From an uncultured Bacteroidales bacterium (GTDB lineage Bacteria > Bacteroidota > Bacteroidia > Bacteroidales > Muribaculaceae), in the NCBI GenBank assembly GCA_902768435.1, contig CACXLJ010000018.1:1-46152 (forward strand): a DNA stretch of 46,152 nt, read 5' to 3'. The notes below the pieces were generated by a model that saw nothing but the letters and a program-made list of their open reading frames with translations, ran no database searches and was not told where the DNA came from. The first letter of the stretch is position 1. Every line of letters begins with the position of its first letter. The position numbers were made by a program, and so were the translations under genes. Shown here piece after piece: positions 1 to 7,477 of this stretch.

Positions 1-1
1 A

Positions 2-757
2 CTTGATTTGAGTAGCTTCAACACGGCAAATGTGACCGACATGAGGTTTATGTTTAATAAATGCGAAAATCTGACCTCACTTGATGTGAGTAGCTTCAAT
101 ACTGCAAATGTGATTGATATGTTGGCAATGTTCTGGGATTGCAAAAACCTCACCTCACTTGATGTGAGCAGCTTTAACACTTCAAATGTTACCGACATGT
201 CTGCTATGTTCGAAAACTGTGGCAAACTTACCTCACTTGATGTGAGTAGCTTCAACACGGCAAATGTGACCGACATGAGGTTTATGTTTACTGAATGCGA
301 AAATCTGACCTCACTTGATTTGAGTAGCTTTAATACAGCAAAAGTTACCTCCATGAGACAAATGTTCGGGGGGTGCAAAAATCTCACCTCAGCAAATGTG
401 AACACTATGTTGGGAATGTTCTATAGTTGCAGCAAACTTACCTCACTTGATTTGAGTAGCTTCAACACAGCAAATGTGACTGATATGAGCTCGATGTTTG
501 ATTTATGCAAAAATCTGACCTCACTTGATTTGAGTAGCTTCAACACAGCAAATGTGATAAACATGGCGAGTATGTTCTATGGTTGCAATAATCTCACATC
601 ACTTGATTTGAGAAGCTTCAACACAGCAAATGTGACTGATATGGGCTCGATGTTTGCTGAATGCGAAAATCTGACCTCACTTGATTTGAGTAGCTTTAAT
701 ACAGCAAAAGTTACCTCCATGAGACAAATGTTCGGGGGGTGCAAAAATCTCACCTAA
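2..757 (+). CDS. DUF285 (BspA-like) repeat surface protein, 5' part, open at the window edge and cut short by a frameshift
   Basis: The reading frame enters from outside the window and is a tandem array of 26-residue (78-bp) units of the form SLDxSSFNTANVTDMxxMF, the DUF285 repeat found in surface and secreted proteins of Bacteroidetes, mycoplasmas and lactobacilli. Units begin near nt 1, 79, 157, 235, 313, 445, 523, 601 and 679. The unit expected at 391 has lost 24 bp (residues LDLSSFNT), leaving NLTSANV. The frame stops at 755-757, exactly where an 11-bp tandem duplication (745-766) has been inserted; without it the protein would run straight into the next frame (739-1803). The true start and signal peptide lie upstream of the window. 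The role is probably a surface-exposed, adhesin-like scaffold, but this is family knowledge only. Confidence 0.8.
   Translation, partial: LDLSSFNTANVTDMRFMFNKCENLTSLDVSSFNTANVIDMLAMFWDCKNLTSLDVSSFNTSNVTDMSAMFENCGKLTSLDVSSFNTANVTDMRFMFTECENLTSLDLSSFNTAKVTSMRQMFGGCKNLTSANVNTMLGMFYSCSKLTSLDLSSFNTANVTDMSSMFDLCKNLTSLDLSSFNTANVINMASMFYGCNNLTSLDLRSFNTANVTDMGSMFAECENLTSLDLSSFNTAKVTSMRQMFGGCKNLT
291..755 (+). repeat. Pair of identical 99-bp blocks (291-389 and 657-755)
   Basis: The two blocks match base for base, 366 bp apart, while the other repeat units around them have diverged. 366 bp is 122 codons, so recombination between the blocks would delete or duplicate repeat units in frame. Confidence 0.85.
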
Positions 758-1803
758 ATCTCACCTCACTTAATTTGAATAACTTCAACACAGCAAATGT
801 GATAAACATGGAGTTTATGTTCAAGAATTGTGATGAACTTAAAACAATTACCGTGGGCAGCACTTGGAGCACAGAGGCAGTAACCATCTCAACAGATATG
901 TTCGCTAATTGTTTCAAAATCGTGGGTGGTGCAGGAACCACCTATAGTTCAAGTTACACCGATGCCTCTTATGCCCATATCGACGGCGGCCCCAGCAATC
1001 CAGGCTACCTCACGGGTGCAACCTACGACTTGTGGATTAATGGAGTGCAGGTCACCTACGCTAACCAGAACGGCGTTACCGGTCCTGGCATCAGTGGTTC
1101 GGTGACCTATGAACCGAGCACCAATACGCTGACGCTCAACAACGCCACTGTCGACCAAGGGGGGCTCTCGGTCGTTGCAATCAGTACTGCCTATGGTTCT
1201 CCCGCCAATTTTAAAATCAAACTTGTGGGCACTAACAAGATTCTTGCTAACTTTAACAGCATTGCCATAAACGCAAAAGAATCGCAGGGCTTTACACTTT
1301 ATGGATCAGGCACCCTCGACTGTGGCGGCGCACTCTACCTTGATGCACACGACCACTTGACCGACCATGCCACAGTGTCCTACATCAAGGATTGCTCGGT
1401 GCATTTTGATAATATTTTGTCTGAGGGTTATGAGGAGTGCCTTACCATCGACAACGCCGATGTGACGACCGAATACCTGAGTGTAGGCAACGATCACAAC
1501 GGTTACAATGGTCTTAATCTCGTCAACTGCTATGTGGCATCACCTGCCAATGGAGTGGTTGGTGATGGATGCATCATGGTTAATGGTCAGGATTGGCAAG
1601 GTCATATCGAAATCAAGCGCTCGGGCATTACTGGCGATGTGAACGGCGACGGCAAGGTGAATGTGAGTGATGTGACAGCATTGATTAACATGATTCTGGG
1701 CATCACACCGATGAACGAAACCCTTGCCGATGTGAACGGCGACGGCCGTGTGAATGTGAGCGATGTCACTGCCCTCATCAACATCATCCTGGGCATCCAC
1801 TGA
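739..1803 (+). CDS. 3' part of the frameshifted DUF285 protein: last repeats, beta-rich module and a double dockerin-like tag
   Basis: This frame carries the last repeat (NLTSLNLNNFNTANV), a beta-rich region beginning near nt 1030 (YDLWINGVQVT...), and a C-terminal pair of type I dockerin-like segments: DVNGDGKVNVSD at about nt 1635 and DVNGDGRVNVSD at about nt 1730, each followed by a short helix ending in ILG. Asp/Asn at loop positions 1, 3, 5, 9 and 12 fit a Ca-binding F-hand. The ATG at 739 is only the first in this frame and lies inside the duplicated region; I take the real gene to be the fusion of both frames. It is either a pseudogene, a phase-variable gene or an assembly error. The INGVxV module resembles one in the LRR protein at 19448-22285. 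Confidence 0.8.
   Translation: MQKSHLNLTSLNLNNFNTANVINMEFMFKNCDELKTITVGSTWSTEAVTISTDMFANCFKIVGGAGTTYSSSYTDASYAHIDGGPSNPGYLTGATYDLWINGVQVTYANQNGVTGPGISGSVTYEPSTNTLTLNNATVDQGGLSVVAISTAYGSPANFKIKLVGTNKILANFNSIAINAKESQGFTLYGSGTLDCGGALYLDAHDHLTDHATVSYIKDCSVHFDNILSEGYEECLTIDNADVTTEYLSVGNDHNGYNGLNLVNCYVASPANGVVGDGCIMVNGQDWQGHIEIKRSGITGDVNGDGKVNVSDVTALINMILGITPMNETLADVNGDGRVNVSDVTALINIILGIH
745..766 (+). repeat. 11-bp perfect tandem duplication causing the frameshift
   Basis: AAATCTCACCT occurs twice head to tail (745-755, 756-766). In the earlier copy of this segment (ending at 389) it occurs once and the frame stays open. The extra 11 bp creates the TAA at 755-757. Confidence 0.9.
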
Positions 1804-1814
1804 TCTCAATAGAG

Positions 1815-1849
1815 CAGTAACCAGCAAACTAGTAAAACAGTAGAGCAGG
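1815..1849 (+). repeat. Short octamer array (CAGTAGAG family)
   Basis: Four to five degenerate units (CAGTAAC, CAGCAAAC, TAGTAAAA, CAGTAGAG, CAGG) lie just after the stop codon; the last overlaps the terminator stem. The same consensus recurs at 13545-13616 and near 38200-38219. Confidence 0.5.
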
Positions 1850-1876
1850 TGCGACGGCTGCGCCTGCTCTATTTTT
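1842..1876 (+). terminator. Rho-independent terminator of the DUF285 gene
   Basis: Stem AGAGCAGGTGC pairs with GCGCCTGCTCT (one G.U pair) around a short loop, followed by ATTTTTGG. It lies 38 bp after the stop codon. Confidence 0.75.
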
Positions 1877-1878
1877 GG

Positions 1879-1993
1879 TTTTGTATTTCGCTCGCCCTGC
1901 ACTAATGTTGGAAAATTAGGCTGCACCTCAGAAATAAAAATCAAAAACATTGGCTTTTGATTTTGTATTTCATTCGCCTTACACTAATTTTGC
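1879..1993 (+). repeat. Direct duplication of a 33-bp promoter segment (1879-1911 and 1961-1993)
   Basis: Both copies have the layout TTTTGTATTTC-n-CGCC-n-CACTAAT-n-TTG and agree at 27 of 33 positions, 82 bp apart. Only the second keeps a consensus -7 box (TAATTTTGC); the first reads TAATGTTGG. Confidence 0.6.
1962..1993 (+). promoter_or_regulatory. Bacteroidetes sigma-ABfr promoter of the lipoprotein gene
   Basis: -33 TTTG at 1962-1965, a 19-bp spacer, and -7 TAATTTTGC at 1985-1993. The predicted start of transcription is about 20 nt before the ATG at 2020. Confidence 0.75.
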
Positions 1994-2019
1994 ACTGTTT
2001 TTCCACCTGACAAGTTTTT

Positions 2020-4125
2020 ATGACTATTCATAAATACATATATCTACTGTTCGTTTGCCTGCTGCTGGCAGCATGTGCCAACATCGGTTCGCCCGAGGGT
2101 GGGCCGCGCGACTATACGCCGCCGCGCATCCTCAAGACCTCGCCCGAACCCAATGCGGTGAACTTCACCGGCGACAAGGTGGAAATCCTCTTTGACGAAA
2201 TCGTGAATATTCGCGACCAGCAGAAAAATGTGGTTGTCTCGCCAGTTCAAAAGGAACAGCCGGCCATCAAGAGCCTGGGCAAAAAGATTGTGGTGGAGTT
2301 TCGTGAAGATTTGCTGCCCAATACCACCTATACCATCGACTTTAGCGATGCCATTGAGGACAACAACGAGAGTAACCGCATTGGCAGTTATGCTTTCTCG
2401 TTTGCTACCGGCGATGTGATCGACACCCTGCAGGTCTCGGGCATCGTGCTCAGGGCCAAGGATCTTGAACCCATGCAACATGTGCTGGTGGGCATCCATA
2501 GCAACCTCGACGACACCACATTCACCGCACAGCCCTTTGAGCGCATAGGCAAGACCAACGACAAGGGCGAATTTACCGTGCGAGGCCTCAAACCGGGCAG
2601 GTACCACATTTTTGCACTCAACGACATGGATGGCGACTACAAGATGGTACGCACCGAAGATTATGCCTTCATCGACGAGATCATCGTGCCCACAGTTCAG
2701 GACTATTCCTCGCAAGACACCACCTTCACCTTCGACCACCGCGTCGACACCATTGTGACGGCTTCGCACATCGATTATCTGCCTAACGACATTTTCCTGC
2801 CCATGTTTAACGAGGATGTCAAGACGCTCTACCTCAGGAAAATTGAGCGACAGGCACGCAACAAGATATTTGTGCAGTTTGGCGCTCCCACCGAGTTGCC
2901 ACAGCTCACCATACTCCAGCCTCAGAATTACCGCCCCGACTGGTACCGCCTGGAACGCAACGAGACTAACGACTCGATATTCTACTGGATTACCGACTCC
3001 ACCCTCATCAAGTGTGATTCCATCATGGCGCAGCTGCAGTACCTGAGGCCCGACAGCCTTGGCAATCTGGTGACGGCGACCGACACCGTTAGGCTCAATG
3101 CCCGCACCTCGACTTCGGAACTCAAGGCCGCAGCCGAGAAGAAGAAAGAACGCGAAGGCTGGAAGAAAGACCTCGAGAAACTGGAGCAGCGGCGCGACAA
3201 ACTTGTGGCCGAAGGCAAAGACGCGACCGACGAGGAGGAGGACATCAAGGCACTGCGCGAGAAACTTGTCGAGAAGAAGGAAAGGCTCAAGTTTGACCTT
3301 TTCAAGACAGGCACCCTTGATGTTACCGACAGCATAGGTTTCACTTTCAGTACGCCCATTGAAAATATTGTGCAAGACAAGGTGAAAGTCGAAATCATGC
3401 AGCCCGACAGCACCTGGTTGCGCATCAATTCGCCGCTTGTGCAGGTTTCCGAGACCAATGTCAAGCGATACTTTATCGACAAGCCGCTCCAACCCGAAGC
3501 CAACTATAGGGTTACCATCGACTCGCTCGCTATCACCACGGTGTATGGCATCACTAACGACTCTACGGGCTTTGAGTTCAAGGTGAAATCGCTCGATGAG
3601 TATGGCGATATTCTGTTGCATGTCAACTCAACCGACAGCGCATTTGTCGAGTTGCTCAACGAACAGGATAAACCCATTCGCACCCTCACGGTTAGTAATG
3701 GAACGGTTCACTTCGAGAACTTGTTGCCCGGCAACTACTATGCTCGGCTCATCAAAGATGCCAACATGAACGGCAAGTGGGATCCAGGAAACTATGAGCA
3801 CCACTTGCAGCCCGAGGAGGTGTACTACTTCCCCGATGCGCGCAAACTCAGGGTGCGCAAGAACTGGACCAGCGATGAGACCTGGAACATCTATGAAGCC
3901 CCCATCAATCTCCAGAAACCTGAACCCATCGTGCGCAACAAGCCCGAGCAAAAGAAAGGCTTGCTTGACAAGAAGACAAAGAAGAAGAGCAGCGAAGAAG
4001 AGGAGGACGAGTTCAACTCTTCGGGCTTTGGCAACGATGCGTATAGCGGCAACAAGTACCGCGACTACCAGGATTCTAAGTCTGGCCGAAATACGCCTCG
4101 CGGAGGCAAGTCAATCTCAAGATAA
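2020..4125 (+). CDS. Ig-like domain (SbsA/Big_5-type) outer-membrane lipoprotein
   Basis: The N-terminus has a lysine-poor hydrophobic segment and the lipobox LAAC with Cys19, so it should be exported and lipidated. Residues about 30-130 (PPRILKTSPEPNAVNF..., ending FSFATG) look like the bacterial Ig-like domain Big_5. A carboxypeptidase-regulatory-like stretch follows (GEFTVRGLKPGRYHIFALND). Residues about 365-430 form a charged coiled coil (EKKKEREGWKKDLEKLEQRR), and the C-terminus is a Lys/Glu/Ser-rich, probably disordered tail. This architecture is conserved in Bacteroidetes but has no established biochemical role. The ATG at 2020 sits close behind a good promoter. The symporter gene follows after 33 bp, so the two are probably co-transcribed. 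Confidence 0.85.
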   Translation: MTIHKYIYLLFVCLLLAACANIGSPEGGPRDYTPPRILKTSPEPNAVNFTGDKVEILFDEIVNIRDQQKNVVVSPVQKEQPAIKSLGKKIVVEFREDLLPNTTYTIDFSDAIEDNNESNRIGSYAFSFATGDVIDTLQVSGIVLRAKDLEPMQHVLVGIHSNLDDTTFTAQPFERIGKTNDKGEFTVRGLKPGRYHIFALNDMDGDYKMVRTEDYAFIDEIIVPTVQDYSSQDTTFTFDHRVDTIVTASHIDYLPNDIFLPMFNEDVKTLYLRKIERQARNKIFVQFGAPTELPQLTILQPQNYRPDWYRLERNETNDSIFYWITDSTLIKCDSIMAQLQYLRPDSLGNLVTATDTVRLNARTSTSELKAAAEKKKEREGWKKDLEKLEQRRDKLVAEGKDATDEEEDIKALREKLVEKKERLKFDLFKTGTLDVTDSIGFTFSTPIENIVQDKVKVEIMQPDSTWLRINSPLVQVSETNVKRYFIDKPLQPEANYRVTIDSLAITTVYGITNDSTGFEFKVKSLDEYGDILLHVNSTDSAFVELLNEQDKPIRTLTVSNGTVHFENLLPGNYYARLIKDANMNGKWDPGNYEHHLQPEEVYYFPDARKLRVRKNWTSDETWNIYEAPINLQKPEPIVRNKPEQKKGLLDKKTKKKSSEEEEDEFNSSGFGNDAYSGNKYRDYQDSKSGRNTPRGGKSISR

Positions 4126-4158
4126 AACAAGATTAGAACAAAAGAAAACTGACATAAT

Positions 4159-5529
4159 ATGGAGAACTTTTTCGACACCATCTCTAACGCCATCATTGCT
4201 GCAGCCGATTTCATTTGTGGCTATCCCGAATTCTGCCTGCTCATTGGCGGAGGCTTGTTCTTGTTCATCTACTCAGGCGCTGTGTCTATTCGGCGTCTGC
4301 CCTGGGCCATGCGCGCCCTGCGCAACAAGCAGGCGGGCGACCAGGGGAAGCAGTCGGGCCAGATCAGTTCGGTGCAGGCTTTGCTCAGTGCCATTGCCGC
4401 CACGGTGGGCATGGGCAACATTGCCGGTGTGGCTGTGGCCCTGACGGTGGGCAACGGTAATCCCGGTGTGGTGTTCTGGATGTGGGTGAGTGCCCTGGTG
4501 GGCATGAGCACCAAGTTCTTTGAGGGAACGCTCTCGATCATGTACAAGGGCCGCGACACGGCCGGCGAGGTGCAGGGCGGACCCATGTATATCATCACGC
4601 AAGGCCTCGGCGAGAAATGGAAACCGCTGGCCAAGGCGTTTGCCATCTTTGGCCTGGTGGGCACACTGTGCGTGTGGCAGGCCAATCAGCTGGTGGAGTC
4701 GGTCACCACAGTTATCACCACGCCCATGGGCATCGACAATACGGTGACCTTGAGATTTATCATGGGTGCTATCATGGTGGTTATCGTGGCAGCGGTGATT
4801 CTCAAGGGCATCAAGCGCATTGCCTCGATTGCCTCGAAGATTGTGCCCCTCATGGTGGCGCTCTACCTCATTATGGTACTGGTGATTATGGCTTTGAACT
4901 ATAAGGAGGTTCCTGGCGTGTTCGCCTCGATTTTTGAAGGGGCCTTCTCGCTCGATGCAGGATTGGGTGGCTTGGCCTATGTCGCGCTCATCGGTGCACG
5001 GCGAGCTGCCTATGTCAACGAGGCGGGCGTGGGTACGGCTTCGATGATGCACGGTGCCAGCAAGAACACCGACCCCGTTCGCGAGGGACTCATTGCCATG
5101 CTCGGTCCCGCCATCGACTCGGGTCTGGTGTGCACACTCACTGCCATCCCCATCATCATTGCCGGCAACTACATTGGCGTGGGCAACGACCCCAAGGGTC
5201 TGTCAATAGCGCTCGGAGCCTGGCAGCAGCTCATTCCCAACATAGGCCACTACTTGCTCATGGTCATCGTATTCTTCTTCGCTTTCTCTACCATGTTCAC
5301 CTATAGCTACTACGGTTTGAAGTGCACCAACTTCCTGTTTGGCGCCAAGAACGCCAAGTACTATAATTACTATTACTTGATTATGATTCTGGTGGCAGCC
5401 GTTGTGCCGCTCAAGGTGGTGGTGGGATTTATGGACATTGCCTTCTTCCTGATGGCATGCTGCACCATGACGGCCCTCATCTTGCTCGCGCCGCGCGTCA
5501 AGAAGCTCATGAAAACCTACTTCAAGTAG
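4159..5529 (+). CDS. Alanine/glycine:cation symporter (AGCS) family transporter
   Basis: A 456-residue inner-membrane protein with about ten or eleven hydrophobic segments. It carries the AGCS signatures: GQISSVQALLSAIAATVGMGNIAG near residues 70-92, FWMWVSALVGMSTKFFE and VQGGPMYI, plus EAGVGTASMMHGASKN further on. Members take up alanine, glycine or related amino acids with Na+ or H+. Length is usual for the family and there is no signal peptide beyond the first membrane segment. The gene lies 33 bp after the Ig-like lipoprotein gene and has no promoter of its own that I can see, so it is likely the second gene of that operon. The substrate cannot be told from sequence. Confidence 0.93.
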   Translation: MENFFDTISNAIIAAADFICGYPEFCLLIGGGLFLFIYSGAVSIRRLPWAMRALRNKQAGDQGKQSGQISSVQALLSAIAATVGMGNIAGVAVALTVGNGNPGVVFWMWVSALVGMSTKFFEGTLSIMYKGRDTAGEVQGGPMYIITQGLGEKWKPLAKAFAIFGLVGTLCVWQANQLVESVTTVITTPMGIDNTVTLRFIMGAIMVVIVAAVILKGIKRIASIASKIVPLMVALYLIMVLVIMALNYKEVPGVFASIFEGAFSLDAGLGGLAYVALIGARRAAYVNEAGVGTASMMHGASKNTDPVREGLIAMLGPAIDSGLVCTLTAIPIIIAGNYIGVGNDPKGLSIALGAWQQLIPNIGHYLLMVIVFFFAFSTMFTYSYYGLKCTNFLFGAKNAKYYNYYYLIMILVAAVVPLKVVVGFMDIAFFLMACCTMTALILLAPRVKKLMKTYFK

Positions 5530-5555
5530 CGACTTTATTTCGCGCAACGAATAAC

Positions 5556-5590
5556 AGAATAGGACTGACATTGATGCCAGTCCTATTGTT
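5556..5590. terminator. Bidirectional hairpin terminator between the symporter and nagB
   Basis: AATAGGACTG (5558-5567) pairs with CAGTCCTATT (5578-5587), flanked by AACAG and GTTGT. It lies between two convergent genes. The T-tract is poor on both strands, so its strength is uncertain. Confidence 0.6.
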
Positions 5591-5618
5591 GTATTTATCC
5601 TAAATGCGGGAATGCTGA

Positions 5619-6428
5619 TTACAGCAGGGTGTCGGGGTCGAGATTCTTGCTCTCGATGTCCTTGAAGTAGCGGTAGGTGCTCACCTTGAGCTCCATGCAG
5701 GCCTCATCGTCGGCAATGATGATGGCCTTGCGGTGCATTTGCAGCGCACTCAGGGTGCACATGTGCGAAACGCCTCCCTCGACGGCAGCCTGCAGGGCGC
5801 GGGCCTTCTTGTAACCGTTCACGATAATCATCACGCTGCGTGCAGCCATCACGGTGCCAACGCCCACGGTGAGCGCTGTCTTGGGCACCTTGTTCACATC
5901 GTCGTCGAAGAAACGGCTGTTGGCGATGATGGTGTCTTGCGTGAGGGTTTTCATGCGGGTGAGCGAGGTGAGCGAACTGCCTGGCTCGTTGAAGGCGATG
6001 TGTCCGTCGGGACCAACGCCGCCCATAAACAGGTCGATGCCGCCTGCCTTGGCGATGCGTGCCTCATACTCCTCACATTCCTTCTCCAGATCGGGAGCAT
6101 TGCCGTTGAGGATGTTCACATTCTCGGGCTTGATGTCGATGTGCGAGAAGAAGTTGTTCCACATGAATGAGTGATAGCTTTCGGGGTGCTCTTCGGGCAG
6201 ATTCACATACTCGTCCATGTTGAAGGTGACAACATTCTGGAACGAGACTTTGCCAGCCTTGTTGAGTTCGATGAGTTTTTTATACATGCCCAGGGGTGAA
6301 CTGCCTGTGGGGCAACCCAGCACAAAGGGTTTCTCGGGCGTGGGGTTGGCGGCATTGATGCGCGATGCCACATAGTTGGCGGCCCATGCCGATACTTTCT
6401 CGTAATCAGGTTCGATGATAAGTCTCAT
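5619..6428 (-). CDS. nagB: Glucosamine-6-phosphate deaminase
   Basis: Converts glucosamine-6-phosphate to fructose-6-phosphate and ammonia, in the cytosol, linking amino-sugar use to glycolysis. The 269-residue protein matches the length of the E. coli enzyme. Catalytic residues fall at the E. coli positions: Asp72 in FNMDEY, and Asp141, His143 and Glu148 in [14 protein letters not shown]. The phosphate-binding loop LGCPTGSSP is at residues 38-46. It is transcribed away from surE, and both promoters lie in the 100-bp gap. A second gene with a degenerate NagB domain lies at 11519-13519. Confidence 0.96.
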   Translation of the reverse strand: MRLIIEPDYEKVSAWAANYVASRINAANPTPEKPFVLGCPTGSSPLGMYKKLIELNKAGKVSFQNVVTFNMDEYVNLPEEHPESYHSFMWNNFFSHIDIKPENVNILNGNAPDLEKECEEYEARIAKAGGIDLFMGGVGPDGHIAFNEPGSSLTSLTRMKTLTQDTIIANSRFFDDDVNKVPKTALTVGVGTVMAARSVMIIVNGYKKARALQAAVEGGVSHMCTLSALQMHRKAIIIADDEACMELKVSTYRYFKDIESKNLDPDTLL

Positions 6429-6477
6429 AAATAATGATATTTAAGTGTGTTGTTTTTGAAAAATCGTTTTGACGGGT

Positions 6478-6486
6478 GCAAAATTA
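6478..6486 (-). promoter_or_regulatory. -7 box of nagB
   Basis: Minus strand TAATTTTGC, 50 bp before the nagB start. No good TTTG is seen at the expected -33 position. Confidence 0.5.
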
Positions 6487-6508
6487 CAAAAAAATGCAGA
6501 TTTTTGTG

Positions 6509-6517
6509 TAAATTTGC
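6509..6517 (+). promoter_or_regulatory. -7 box of surE, decides the surE start
   Basis: TAAATTTGC. Transcription would begin near 6523, so the upstream in-frame ATG at 6469 cannot be used and the ATG cluster at 6529-6537 is preferred; the leader is almost absent. Confidence 0.55.
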
Positions 6518-6528
6518 ATCAAATATTA

Positions 6529-7323
6529 ATGATGATGATAACAGAAAACGATAACAAAAAACCGCTGATACTTATCAGCAACGACGATGGTTATCAGGCC
6601 GACGGCATCAGGACGCTGATGGCTGTGGCGCGCGAGTTTGGCGATGTGGTGGTAGCGGCTCCCATGCAGCAGCAGAGCGGCAAGGGCAGTGCCATTACCA
6701 TTACCAGTCCGCTGCGTGCTGTGGAAGTGAAGAATGAGCCCGGCATGAGGGTGTTCCTGATTAGCGGTACACCCGCCGACTGCGTGAAGTTGGCGCTCGA
6801 CCAGTTGCTCGACGGGCGCCATCCCGACCTTGTGCTAGCCGGCATCAACCATGGCTACAATGTGGGCGTGAGCACCTTGTATAGCGGCACGATGGGCGCC
6901 ACCTTCGAGGGGCTGGTGCATCATGTGCCCAGCGTGGCTTTCTCTTACGGCGACTACCGCACACCGCACACCGACTTCGGCGTGTGCGTGCCTTTTGTGC
7001 GCGACATCATAGCACGGGTGCTGCAGCAGGGGCTGCCCAACGGCATCTGTCTGAATGTGAACATCCCCTACGACAAGGGACCTATTCAGGGTGTGAAAAT
7101 CACCACTACCAGCATGGGCTTGTGGACCAACGAGTTTGAACGCCGTACCGACCCGCATGGCGTGGAATACTACTGGATGGCAGGCTATTACGAGAACGAG
7201 ACACCTGACGACGACACTACCGATATCTACTGGATTGACCGCGGGTGGGTGAGCGTGACGCCCTGCAAGGTGGACCAGACCGCTCGTGGCGTGATGGGAG
7301 AAATAGCCGATTTACTGACCTAA
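6529..7323 (+). CDS. surE: 5'/3'-nucleotidase SurE
   Basis: SurE dephosphorylates nucleoside 5'- and 3'-monophosphates, a metal-dependent cytosolic reaction. Visible motifs are the N-terminal LISNDDGYQADGI with the metal-binding Asp pair, SGTPADCV, and GINHGYNVGVSTLYSGTMGA followed by EG, which fits the family's (S)GxNxGxNxGxxxxYSGTV motif. The start is placed at 6529 (ATG ATG ATG, any of three) because the -7 box at 6509-6517 lies downstream of the first in-frame ATG; the product is then about 264 residues, usual for SurE. The gene runs divergently from nagB and is followed by a hairpin at 7389. Confidence 0.93.
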   Translation: MMMITENDNKKPLILISNDDGYQADGIRTLMAVAREFGDVVVAAPMQQQSGKGSAITITSPLRAVEVKNEPGMRVFLISGTPADCVKLALDQLLDGRHPDLVLAGINHGYNVGVSTLYSGTMGATFEGLVHHVPSVAFSYGDYRTPHTDFGVCVPFVRDIIARVLQQGLPNGICLNVNIPYDKGPIQGVKITTTSMGLWTNEFERRTDPHGVEYYWMAGYYENETPDDDTTDIYWIDRGWVSVTPCKVDQTARGVMGEIADLLT

Positions 7324-7381
7324 AACACGCATAAGGGGGTCAATAAACACCTTATTAATATGAAAAATCGGTGATAATTCG

Positions 7382-7390
7382 TAACTTTGC
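7382..7390 (+). promoter_or_regulatory. -7 box of the gltX operon
   Basis: TAACTTTGC, 88 bp before the gltX start. The -33 position holds no clear TTTG. The box overlaps the first bases of the hairpin at 7389. Confidence 0.6.
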
Positions 7391-7419
7391 ACCCTGAAAT
7401 CAAGGGTGCTTCGTTTTTT
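7389..7419 (+). terminator. Hairpin plus T-tract between surE and gltX, overlapping the gltX promoter
   Basis: GCACCCT (7389-7395) pairs with AGGGTGC (7403-7409), followed by TTCGTTTTTT. It fits a terminator for transcripts coming from surE. Transcripts beginning near 7394 would lack most of the left arm. Confidence 0.6.
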
Positions 7420-7477
7420 CATGACGACTCACTCCAAATGTAAAGTCTGAACACAATAATAACAACTATAAAAGAAA

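Noticed and set aside
366..757. Programmed frameshifting at GGGGGG in the DUF285 array
   Set aside because: The same G6 run at 368-373 is read straight through, and the break coincides exactly with an 11-bp duplication.
6469..6528. Upstream ATG of surE
   Set aside because: It precedes the -7 box and adds 20 residues that SurE proteins lack.
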